DNA from: Methanomassiliicoccaceae archaeon
GTDB lineage: Archaea > Thermoplasmatota > Thermoplasmata > Methanomassiliicoccales > Methanomethylophilaceae
Length of the DNA: 48,534 nt
NCBI GenBank assembly: GCA_003555025.1
Contig: PWHV01000028.1
Location: forward strand, 1 to 48,534
Direction of reading: 5' to 3'
This document shows positions 32,788 to 40,041 of this stretch, piece after piece. The position numbers and the translations under genes are program-made. The notes beneath the pieces were generated by a model. It was not told where the DNA came from. It was given only the letters and a program-made list of their open reading frames with translations, and ran no database searches. Numbering within the stretch: the stretch's first letter is position 1; the number at the start of each line of letters is the position of its first letter.

Positions 32788-33653
32788 GGACCCGCCTCCT
32801 TGAGCTTGGCAGCCATCGCCGCCAGGCCGTCGTCGTCTTCGAAATGCAGCGTCTCATCGCATGAGCGGCAGGAACCGTCCGACAACGAGAACGACATCGC
32901 CCTCACCCTCATGCCCCCGTCCTGCTCGCTGGCGAGTATGCCCACCGGAGAGGAGCAGTCAGCTCCCAGCATCTCCATCAACGTCCTCTCCGTCATGACC
33001 TCCCGGAAGGTGGCGTGATGGTTGACCCCTTCGAGGAGGGAGGCCGTCCCGTCATCACCCTCCCTGCAGGCCATGGCGATGGCCCCTTGCCCGGGCGCGG
33101 GGATGAAGTCATCCACGGGAAGGACGTGGTTCTCGCGGCGGATGCCGAGGCGCTCCATGCCCGCCCGGGCGAGTATTATCGCGTCGTATCGGCCCTCGTC
33201 GAGCTTGCGCAGCCTGGTGGTGACGTTGCCGCGTATGCTCTCCGCCTCCAGGTCGGGGCGGCAGCGACGCAGCATCGCCTCCCTCCGCACGCTGGAGCTG
33301 CCCACCTTCGCCCCCGGGGGCAGCTCATCCAGGGGGCAGGGGAGGACCACGTCCTCCACCGGGCCGCGGGGCAGGACCGCCGCTATCCTCACAGCTCCCT
33401 GCTGCAGCACCGGCATGTCCTTGAGGGAGTTGACGGAAACGTCGATCGCGGTGGCGGCGAGGGCGTTGTTCAGCTCGCGCACGAAGGCGCCGTAGCCTCC
33501 CAGGCGCTCCAAAGGGGTCTCGGTGTCCTGGTCGCCCTTGGTGCTGACCACCACCGTCTCCGTGGCGAGGGACGGCGACCGGCGCTGCAAAGCCTGGAGG
33601 AAAAGCTCTGTCTGCCTCAATGCCAGGGAGCTCCCCCTGGTGCCTACACGGAT
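32784..33653 (-). CDS. hemC: Hydroxymethylbilane synthase, apparently with an ATC start
   Basis: A 289-residue porphobilinogen deaminase. The frame carries the family N-terminus RVGTRGSSLALRQTE, then SLKDMP, SSVRREA and the cofactor cysteine in LGADCSSPVGI. No ATG, GTG or TTG precedes RVGTRG in frame. The next one downstream (TTG at 33620) would remove the GTRGSSLA substrate loop. GGAGGTG lies five nt before an ATC codon (33651-33653) that would give exactly the expected first residue, so ATC (or another rare codon) is the probable start. It overlaps the hemL stop by ten nt. Confidence 0.85.
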   Translation of the reverse strand: MRVGTRGSSLALRQTELFLQALQRRSPSLATETVVVSTKGDQDTETPLERLGGYGAFVRELNNALAATAIDVSVNSLKDMPVLQQGAVRIAAVLPRGPVEDVVLPCPLDELPPGAKVGSSSVRREAMLRRCRPDLEAESIRGNVTTRLRKLDEGRYDAIILARAGMERLGIRRENHVLPVDDFIPAPGQGAIAMACREGDDGTASLLEGVNHHATFREVMTERTLMEMLGADCSSPVGILASEQDGGMRVRAMSFSLSDGSCRSCDETLHFEDDDGLAAMAAKLKEAGP

Positions 33654-34918
33654 GGGTCCACCTCCCTCAATCCGGAGTCGAATGCCTCCAGCAGGCCGTC
33701 GAGGTGCTGGTTGTGATGCTCGGTGCAGAGGAAGTTACTCTCGAACTGCGACGGCGGCAGGTAATAACCCTGCTCGAGCATATGCAGGAAGAGGGCGCGG
33801 AAGGCGGCGGCGTCGCAGGCGGCGGCGTCGCTGCCGTTGCAGACCTGATCGGCACCGAGGAAGACCTGGAACATGGAGCCGACCGAGTTCACGCAGGCCT
33901 TGACGCCGCGGTCCGCGATGATGTCGCGCAGCCCGCCGGCCACCTTGTCCCCTTTGCTGTCCAGCGAACGGTAGGTCGCGGCGTCCAGATGGTTCAGGAC
34001 CGCCAGTCCGGCGGCGGCGGTCATGGGGTTTCCGGAGAAGGTGCCGGCCACGTACACCGGCCCCGAGGGGGACACCATCTCCATTATCTCCCTCCTTCCC
34101 AGCAGCGCGCCCGCGGGCAGCCCGCCGCCTATGGCCTTGCCCATGGTGCAAAGGTCCGCCTCCACGCCGTAGAGCTCCTGCGCACCGCCGGAGGAGACGC
34201 GCAGCCCGGTGATCACCTCGTCGAATATCAGCAACGTGCCGTTCTCCTCCGTCAATCGGCGCAGCTCGCGCAGATAGCCGGGCGCCGGGGGCACCACGCC
34301 GCAGTTGCCCATGACCGGCTCGACGATGACCGCCGCCACGTCCCCCTTCTCCAGGATGCTGGCGGCCGAATCCGGGTCGTTGAACTCCATCAGTGAGGTG
34401 GCCTCCACCGCCTCCGCGGGGACCCCGGCGCTGCCGGGCAGGCATCTCTCCATCGCCGCCGACCCCGGCTTCACCAGCAAGGCGTCGTGCGCTCCGTGGA
34501 ACCCGCCCACCGCTTTGACCACGCCGTTCCTGCCGGTGAAGCCCCGGGCCAGCCTGAGGGCATGCATCGTCGCCTCGCCGCCGCTGTTGGCCAGGCGCAT
34601 CATGTCCGCCCCGGGGACCCTGCCGACGAGCTTCTCCGCGAACTCCAGTTCCTGCGGCGAGGGGGCGCCGTAAAGCAGCCCCTCGTGCGCCTGGCGCATC
34701 ACCTCTTCGAAGACGGCGGGATGGCCATGGCCCAGTATCATCGGGCCGTAGCCGAGGCATAGATCCACCAGCCGGTTGCCGTCGACGTCGAACAGCAGAG
34801 GCCCGTCGGCCCTCTTGATGAATGACGGGAAGGGCGCGAAGGCCCGGATGGGACTGGAGACGCCACCGGGCATCACCGACCTGCTCCTTTCGTATAACCT
34901 CTCTGAATTCTCCCTCAT
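33644..34918 (-). CDS. hemL: Glutamate-1-semialdehyde 2,1-aminomutase
   Basis: A 424-residue PLP class III aminotransferase. SRSVMPGGVSSPIRAF opens the protein, LGYGPMILGHGHP and NSGGEATMHALRLAR follow, the cofactor lysine is in CTMGKAIGGGLPAG, and AGTFSGNPMTAAAGL near 300 is family-typical. It makes 5-aminolevulinate from the HemA product. The ATG follows the hemB stop by 14 nt. Together with hemA this defines the C5 route to tetrapyrroles. Confidence 0.95.
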   Translation of the reverse strand: MRENSERLYERSRSVMPGGVSSPIRAFAPFPSFIKRADGPLLFDVDGNRLVDLCLGYGPMILGHGHPAVFEEVMRQAHEGLLYGAPSPQELEFAEKLVGRVPGADMMRLANSGGEATMHALRLARGFTGRNGVVKAVGGFHGAHDALLVKPGSAAMERCLPGSAGVPAEAVEATSLMEFNDPDSAASILEKGDVAAVIVEPVMGNCGVVPPAPGYLRELRRLTEENGTLLIFDEVITGLRVSSGGAQELYGVEADLCTMGKAIGGGLPAGALLGRREIMEMVSPSGPVYVAGTFSGNPMTAAAGLAVLNHLDAATYRSLDSKGDKVAGGLRDIIADRGVKACVNSVGSMFQVFLGADQVCNGSDAAACDAAAFRALFLHMLEQGYYLPPSQFESNFLCTEHHNQHLDGLLEAFDSGLREVDPSV

Positions 34919-34932
34919 ATTATCCGGAACTC

Positions 34933-35895
34933 CTACAGCTTCGCAACGAGGTCGCGTGTGTAATAACTTGTTATGATGTCGGCGCCGCTCCTCTTGATGG
35001 CTGTGAGCGACTCGAGCATCGCCCGGTCGGCATCGAAGAGCCCCGCCGCCGCGCCGGACATGACCATGGCGTACTCCCCCGACACCTGGTAGGCGGCGAT
35101 GGGGACATCGAACGCGCCGCGGCAGTCGCTTATTATGTCCAGCGAGCTCATCGCCGGCTTGACCATGACCATGTCAGCGCCCTCGCCGATGTCCAGGGAG
35201 GCCTCCCGCATCGCCTCCCGGCGGTTGGCGACGTCCATCTGGTAGCCGGAGCGGTCGCCGAACGAGGGCGAGGAACAGGCCGCCTCCCGGAAGGGCCCGT
35301 AGAAGGCGCTGTCGTACTTCACCGCGTAGGACATGACCGGCACCATGTGGTGGCCCTCATCGTCCAAGGAACCGCGTATAGCCGCCACCATGCCGTCCAT
35401 CATGCCCGAGGGGGCGACGATGTCCGCCCCCGCCGCGGCGAGCGAGGACGCCGTCCCGGCGATGCGGGGAAGGGTGAGGTCGTTGTCCACCTCTCCGTCG
35501 CGGACTATGCCGCAATGGCCGTGGTCGGTGTACTCACAGAGGCAGACGTCGGCGATGACGTTCAGGTCCGCCGAGGACTTGATGGCCCGTACGGCGGACT
35601 GGGCGATGCCGTCCTCCTGCCAGGCGCCGCTTCCTTCCGCGTCCTTCCCCCGGGGGATGCCGAAGACCATCACCGACCGGACGCCCTCCGACTCGAGATC
35701 CTTCGCCAGCCTCGGGAGCGAGCGCAAAGGATGGGCCTCCACGCCGGGCAGGCAAGCTATCGGCCTCGCCTCATCATGCCTCTCGTCCACGAACAGCGGG
35801 AGGACCAGGTCCTCCGCTCGCAGCGCGGTCTCCCGCACCATCGAACGCAAGCCAGCGGCGGCCCGCAGGCGGCGCATCCTCACGGAGGGGAACAT
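34933..35895 (-). CDS. hemB: 5-Aminolevulinate dehydratase (porphobilinogen synthase)
   Basis: A 320-residue HemB. The zinc-type active site reads ADVCLCEYTDHGHCG with three cysteines; the Schiff-base lysines are in MSYAVKYDSAFYGPFREA and VMVKPA. It condenses two 5-aminolevulinates. Start: ATG 35895 shares its A with the hemA TGA (TGATG); a longer upstream frame runs inside hemA and is not used. The metal-binding cysteines imply Zn rather than Mg dependence. Confidence 0.96.
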   Translation of the reverse strand: MFPSVRMRRLRAAAGLRSMVRETALRAEDLVLPLFVDERHDEARPIACLPGVEAHPLRSLPRLAKDLESEGVRSVMVFGIPRGKDAEGSGAWQEDGIAQSAVRAIKSSADLNVIADVCLCEYTDHGHCGIVRDGEVDNDLTLPRIAGTASSLAAAGADIVAPSGMMDGMVAAIRGSLDDEGHHMVPVMSYAVKYDSAFYGPFREAACSSPSFGDRSGYQMDVANRREAMREASLDIGEGADMVMVKPAMSSLDIISDCRGAFDVPIAAYQVSGEYAMVMSGAAAGLFDADRAMLESLTAIKRSGADIITSYYTRDLVAKL

Positions 35896-37133
35896 CAGTC
35901 CCCCTCCAGGTCGAAGAGGTACTCCGCGGCCCGGCACAATTCCATGTCGCCGTTTCTGCACGCCTCCTTCAGACGCGAGAACGGGGCGGCCATGATCTTC
36001 GACACCAAAGCGCGGGAGAGGTCCTCGATGACCTCCTCGTTGCCATTGGCGGCCCTGCGCCGGCAGGCCCTGTCCATCTCCCGCTCCCGTATGCATGAGA
36101 CCTTCTGGTTGAGCACGCTTATCACCTTGTCCGCCTCCGTCTCGTCCCTTTCCCGCTGGTAACGGTCCAGCTCCTCGCAGACGATGCCCCCGGCGTCCGC
36201 CATCTCTTTGCGTCTGCGCTCGATGTTGGTCAACGCTATCTCCTTGAGGCCGTCCATGAGGCATAGCTCCACCCCGCCGACATCCTTCACCCCCGGGTCC
36301 ACGTTGGAGGGCATGGACACATCGATGACCAGCAGACCGGCCGCCCTGCCCTCCATCGCCTTCTCCACCGTCGCGCGGGAGAGGATCACATGAGGGGCGG
36401 CGGTGGCCACCAGCACGATGTCGCTCCGTCCCAGCACATGGGTCAGGGAGTCCATTCCCACGGCCACGCCATCGAGTTGATAGGCGAGCTCCTTGGCGTT
36501 CTCGTAGGTGCGGTTGGACACGAAGACCGCTCGCGGCCCCCTCCCCCGCAGGCTCTTGGCCACCAGGGTGGCCATCTCGCCTGCGCCCACCACGGTCACC
36601 ACCTTGCCCTCCAGGGTCCCCATGTGCTCCTCGGCCAGCTGCACCGCCGCTGAACCCACCGATACCGCCCCGTTGTTCAGCGAGGTCTCGGTCCTCACCC
36701 TCTTGCCCACTGAGAGCGCCTTCTCGAACAGGCCCCCCATCCTCGGCCCGGCGTCCCCCCTGTCCAACGCTTCAAGGTAAGCCTCCTTCACCTGATGCTG
36801 TATCTGGTCTTCGCCGATCATGAGCGAATCGAGCCCGCATACCACCTTGAAAAGGTGCTGGATGCTCTCCCTGCCCTCCAGAATGAACGAGGAGGCCCCC
36901 GTGCGGCTGTATGGGACCCGGTCCCTCACCAGTGATTCCAGCGACCGTTCTGCGGTCCCCGTGCCGTCGGAGGCTACGTACACCTCGAAGCGGTTGCAGG
37001 TGCTGAGCACCACATGCTCACATACGCCGTCCAACGCCAAGCCTTCTTCCACGAGCTCGCGCAGACGGGATATGGACCCTTCCAGCCCTTCCAAGCCCGC
37101 AGACAGGTGCGTCACATGCAGGCTCATGATCAT
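35895..37133 (-). CDS. hemA: Glutamyl-tRNA reductase
   Basis: A 412-residue protein with catalytic cysteine in LSTCNRFEVY (near 46), HLFKVVCGLDSLMIGEDQI, NADPH motif VVGAGEMATLVAKSL and a C-terminal dimerisation helix region. It reduces Glu-tRNA(Glu) to glutamate-1-semialdehyde. ATG 37133 overlaps the sirC stop (ATGA); a second ATG two codons on is also possible. Family regulation by heme is known elsewhere; nothing in the sequence shows it here. Confidence 0.96.
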   Translation of the reverse strand: MIMSLHVTHLSAGLEGLEGSISRLRELVEEGLALDGVCEHVVLSTCNRFEVYVASDGTGTAERSLESLVRDRVPYSRTGASSFILEGRESIQHLFKVVCGLDSLMIGEDQIQHQVKEAYLEALDRGDAGPRMGGLFEKALSVGKRVRTETSLNNGAVSVGSAAVQLAEEHMGTLEGKVVTVVGAGEMATLVAKSLRGRGPRAVFVSNRTYENAKELAYQLDGVAVGMDSLTHVLGRSDIVLVATAAPHVILSRATVEKAMEGRAAGLLVIDVSMPSNVDPGVKDVGGVELCLMDGLKEIALTNIERRRKEMADAGGIVCEELDRYQRERDETEADKVISVLNQKVSCIREREMDRACRRRAANGNEEVIEDLSRALVSKIMAAPFSRLKEACRNGDMELCRAAEYLFDLEGD

Positions 37134-37765
37134 GCGCCGTCCTCCAGGATGCGCATCGCCCTGTCCCTCGCCCGCTCATGATCGTTATCCGTCAACAGTC
37201 CCCATACCTCCTCATCGCGCATCACTGCGCGGAGGTAGCCGGCCCTCTCCTTTTGCCCGGAAAGCATCTGCCGCGCTATCGGCCGCATCTCCTCGAGCAA
37301 CCGCGCCATGGACTCGTAGCTCGGGCCGTAGAGCTCATCGGACCTCTCCATCAGGAACGGAGGGAGCACCGGGGCCCTTCCCTCGGTGGACGCGCAGAGG
37401 ACGAAACCGTCCCTTCTCCTCATCGAGGGTATCAGGAAATTGCCCCCTCCATGGACGGAGTTCACCAGCTTGCCCTCGCCCTTGGCCCTCTGCACTATGG
37501 CGTCGTTCAGATCCTTGTCGTCGGTGGCGGCAACCACCACGTCATGGGCCCTGATGAGGGACAGCGCATCCTCGTCCACGCTTTGCTCCAGGACCCTGGA
37601 AGCAAGGGGCTCCAGCTCCGGGAGCACCTTCTCGGCGACGACGGTGATCGCGCAGGACTGGAAATGCTCCGCCTTGCGCATGGCAACCCCGCCGCCGCCG
37701 AAGAACAGGGTCGACAGACGCTCCGGGGACACGAACAGCGGCACCATCTCCCGGTGCTCATTCAT
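37130..37765 (-). CDS. sirC: Precorrin-2 dehydrogenase (SirC/Met8-like)
   Basis: A 211-residue Rossmann protein: PLFVSPERLSTLFFGGGGVAMRKAEHF holds the NAD loop (GGGGVA, 24-29), then VVAATDDKDLN and a middle segment around NSVHGGGNFLIPSMRRRDG where the family has DDPELCDF-type residues. It oxidises precorrin-2 to sirohydrochlorin, the CfbA substrate. The Asp that serves chelation in Met8 is not evident, consistent with a dehydrogenase-only protein and a separate chelatase (cfbA). It overlaps the cfbC stop by eight nt. Confidence 0.88.
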   Translation of the reverse strand: MNEHREMVPLFVSPERLSTLFFGGGGVAMRKAEHFQSCAITVVAEKVLPELEPLASRVLEQSVDEDALSLIRAHDVVVAATDDKDLNDAIVQRAKGEGKLVNSVHGGGNFLIPSMRRRDGFVLCASTEGRAPVLPPFLMERSDELYGPSYESMARLLEEMRPIARQMLSGQKERAGYLRAVMRDEEVWGLLTDNDHERARDRAMRILEDGA

Positions 37766-38522
37766 CGCTCTCCACCTCTCTCTTCATCACGCTGTCCGCC
37801 AGCCGGCGGTAGATGGAGGCCAGGTCCCCGTCGGGGGAGTGCTCCATCACGGTCATGTCAGCGGCCTCGGCATCCTGCACCGCGGGGTGCCGCGGTATCC
37901 TGTCCACCACCCTGCTTCCCATATCCGCAGCGATGCCGTCGAGGATGTGGGCCTCGTCCTCTATGCCCCGCGAGTTCTGGATGACCCCGCAGAGCCGGGC
38001 GTAACCATGGGAGCGGAAATTGCCGATCGCCTCGGCGATGTTTCCCGCCGCGTAAGCCGACATCCTCTCCCCGGAGCTGACCACGTAGACCTCGCGGGCG
38101 TGGCCGTTGCGTATGGGCATGGCGAAACCGCCGCAGACCACGTCCCCCAGCACATCGTATATTACCACGTCGGGGCGGTGGGTGTCGAAGGCCTCCAGTC
38201 TGTCCAAGGTCTCAAAGGCGGTGATTATCCCCCTGCCGGCGCAGCCCACCCCGGGCCGGGGGCCGCCGCACTCGGCGCAGAGGACCCCGGCGAATCCGGG
38301 GCGGACGATCTCGTCAAGGACGGGCTCGCCCTCGCGACAGGCGTCCAGAATGGTCTTCTGCCGCCTTCCGTTCAGAAGCAGCGATGTGGAGTCGGCCTTG
38401 GGATCGCAGCCGACCTGCATGACCTTCACCCCCTGCGATGACAATGCGGCCGAGAGGTTGGAGGCGGTGGTGGACTTCCCGATGCCGCCCTTTCCGTAGA
38501 TGGCTATGCGCCTCCGACTCAT
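37758..38522 (-). CDS. cfbC: Ni-sirohydrochlorin a,c-diamide reductive cyclase, NifH-like subunit
   Basis: A 254-residue NifH-type ATPase. GKGGIGKSTTASNLS is the P-loop, QVGCDPKADS switch I, and the two cluster cysteines lie in GVGCAGRGI and DVLGDVVCGGFAMPIR, where NifH holds its bridging [4Fe-4S]. It feeds electrons to CfbD with ATP hydrolysis. ATG 38522 is chosen because the NifH fold begins there (RRRIAIYGKGG); an upstream frame to 38582 crosses the promoter. It is the first gene of the F430 run and has an inverted repeat upstream. Confidence 0.95.
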   Translation of the reverse strand: MSRRRIAIYGKGGIGKSTTASNLSAALSSQGVKVMQVGCDPKADSTSLLLNGRRQKTILDACREGEPVLDEIVRPGFAGVLCAECGGPRPGVGCAGRGIITAFETLDRLEAFDTHRPDVVIYDVLGDVVCGGFAMPIRNGHAREVYVVSSGERMSAYAAGNIAEAIGNFRSHGYARLCGVIQNSRGIEDEAHILDGIAADMGSRVVDRIPRHPAVQDAEAADMTVMEHSPDGDLASIYRRLADSVMKREVESDE

Positions 38523-38539
38523 CAATGGGCAATCAGGAT

Positions 38540-38571
38540 GGGTATAGTAATACTTTTTGCATACAAAAGTA
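38540..38571 (-). promoter_or_regulatory. Promoter and inverted-repeat operator before cfbC
   Basis: A perfect inverted repeat, TACTTTT, seven nt, AAAAGTA (38551-38571), lies 29-49 nt before ATG 38522. The TATA-like TTACTATACC (38540-38549) sits between it and the start. The repeat is just upstream of the TATA box, where archaeal activators or repressors bind. Confidence 0.55.
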
Positions 38572-38723
38572 ACACTAAACAATCGTTTCCGCCTTCCAGG
38601 CGTTTCCGTCGTCGCTTGTTCATCGCCGCTCTCGGATTAAGATGAGGAGACCGACGCTGGTCAAGGCGGACGAGGACATGGTGCCACCTGAGGGCGCCCC
38701 TTCGCCGATACCCTGATGAAGAA

Positions 38724-38864
38724 TCAAGCGAGGATGTAATAGGCGAAGAAGACGACGAGGGCCAGCAGCAGCAACAGCCTGATGGCCATCGGCAGCGGCC
38801 GCCCCCGTGGACGTCGGTAGAAGGACCTCCTCCTACCTCGGCGGGTCTTGAACGGAATGACCAT
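38724..38864 (-). CDS. Tiny basic single-helix membrane protein
   Basis: A 46-residue protein: an Arg-rich N-terminus (FKTRRGRRRSFYRRPRGR) and one C-terminal membrane helix (about 26-45, RLLLLLALVVFFAYYIL). Start ATG 38864 was chosen over a longer frame because TATATA on the minus strand (about 38879-38887) lies some 20 nt before it, as for a leaderless gene. Function unknown. Confidence 0.5.
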   Translation of the reverse strand: MVIPFKTRRGRRRSFYRRPRGRPLPMAIRLLLLLALVVFFAYYILA

Positions 38865-38901
38865 AGATGAAGAATCGGTCAATGGGTATATATGATGCTG
38901 T

Positions 38902-39435
38902 TCAGGCAAGCTTGTTCCGGTGCCCTTCCTGCAGGACCCTCATCTTGGGACCGATGACCAGACGGCAGTACGGGGCCCCGGGGTTCGAGCGGTAGTAATC
39001 CTGATGATACCCCTCGGCCGGATGGAAGGACCGGAACGGCACTATCTCCGTCACCACCGGGTCGGCGTATGCCTTCCTCCCCTCCAGTTCCTGAACCGCC
39101 TGCCGGGCGTCCTCCTCCTGGTCGCGGCCGCGGTGGAATATGACGGAGCGGTACTGCGGGCCGACATCGTTCCCTTGGCGGTCCACGGAGCTGGGGTCGT
39201 GGATGGAGAAGAACACGTCCAGAATCTCACGGAAGCTTATCACAGCGTCATCGAACAGGATGTCCACCGCCTCGGCGTGGCCGGTGCCGCCCCGCATCAC
39301 CTCGTCGTAGCCGGGACTTTCCACATGGCCGCCGGAGAAGCCCGATACCACCTCCTCCACGCCCTCCAGGCTGCGGAACGCGGCATCGAGGCACCAGAAG
39401 CACCCACCGCCCAGCGTCGCCTTCGCTTTCACCAT
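38902..39435 (-). CDS. msrA: Peptide methionine-S-sulfoxide reductase
   Basis: A 177-residue MsrA with catalytic GGGCFWCLD (C12 active site; C15 nearby), GFSGGHVESPGYDEVMRGGTGHAEAV, FFSIHDPSS and YHQDYY near the C-terminus, all diagnostic. It repairs methionine-S-sulfoxide in the cytosol. The reducing cysteine is probably C15, as no C-terminal Cys tail follows. The gene stands alone, divergent from the CARF-like gene. Confidence 0.95.
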   Translation of the reverse strand: MVKAKATLGGGCFWCLDAAFRSLEGVEEVVSGFSGGHVESPGYDEVMRGGTGHAEAVDILFDDAVISFREILDVFFSIHDPSSVDRQGNDVGPQYRSVIFHRGRDQEEDARQAVQELEGRKAYADPVVTEIVPFRSFHPAEGYHQDYYRSNPGAPYCRLVIGPKMRVLQEGHRNKLA

Positions 39436-39518
39436 GCGCCGTTCATTGGGCGGAGGGGGTAAAAAGGCAGCGTTCCCACTCGTTGCAGCACGGTAGCGCG
39501 CCGCTTCTGCGGCAAGGG

Positions 39519-39539
39519 GATAAGATAAATATCCTTATC
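39519..39539 (+). promoter_or_regulatory. TATA box inside an inverted repeat before the CARF-like gene
   Basis: GATAAG and CTTATC (39519-39524 and 39534-39539) flank ATAAATATC, which holds the TATA box about 25 nt before ATG 39556. No ribosome site is seen, so the gene is probably leaderless. The symmetry over the TATA suggests control by a dimeric repressor. Confidence 0.5.
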
Positions 39540-39555
39540 GTTTTATCAATATTCC

Positions 39556-40041
39556 ATGGCGAAGGTCCTTGTGTCGGTGATATCCACCAATGTTTACGGC
39601 CTCCTCAACTCCATGTGGTGCATGGTGCGCAGGTTCGGATTCCTTCCGCAGAAGGTGCACGTGCTGAGCTCGGAGGAGAAATCGGAGACGCATGCCATGC
39701 TGGGGGAGATGCTGGCGATAGTCCTTGAGGAGCATGGCATCGAGTCACCGCGGATAGAATGGCATAACTTCCCCAGCGGGGACCTCGCCGGCCTCGCCCG
39801 CCTGGTCTCCTCCATTGTGGAGGACGAGGTGTCGCAGGGCAACACCTTCGCCGTCGACGCCACCCCTGGGAAGAAGAACGAGATGATCGCCTGCCTGGCG
39901 AGGTCATTGGCCCATCCGAGCTGCGAGCACGTGTTCTACAGCGAGCTGAGCAGCTATGAGAACACCCGCAAGCCGTTCATCCTCATACCGTGGCAGTTCA
40001 TCACCCCCTACGACATCAAACAGGAGGCGAGAGGAGGATGA
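39556..40041 (+). CDS. CARF-like (ligand-sensing Rossmann) protein
   Basis: A 161-residue single-domain protein. Strand 1 (AKVLVSVIST, 2-11) is followed by helix and a second strand (KVHVLSS, 33-39), then residues 98-110 read FAVDATPGKKNEM, matching the (T/S)xGxK loop with following helix that binds cyclic oligoadenylate in CARF domains (usual form TGGTK). HVFYSEL after it is the next strand. CARF proteins sense cOA made by type III CRISPR complexes or other ligands. Here the nuclease is a separate gene overlapping by four nt (ATGA). Confidence 0.55.
   Translation: MAKVLVSVISTNVYGLLNSMWCMVRRFGFLPQKVHVLSSEEKSETHAMLGEMLAIVLEEHGIESPRIEWHNFPSGDLAGLARLVSSIVEDEVSQGNTFAVDATPGKKNEMIACLARSLAHPSCEHVFYSELSSYENTRKPFILIPWQFITPYDIKQEARGG

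Noticed and set aside
33735-34760. Minus-strand 341-codon frame within hemL
   Set aside because: It is an alternate frame of hemL, which carries all PLP-family motifs; this product is Arg/Gly-rich noise.
35896-36264. Upstream extension of the hemB frame
   Set aside because: It overlaps the 3' end of hemA and lacks HemB similarity; ATG 35895 in a TGATG overlap is the proper start.
38642-38716. Possible 24-codon plus-strand peptide in the gap before cfbC
   Set aside because: No ribosome site, promoter or conservation evidence; too short to support.
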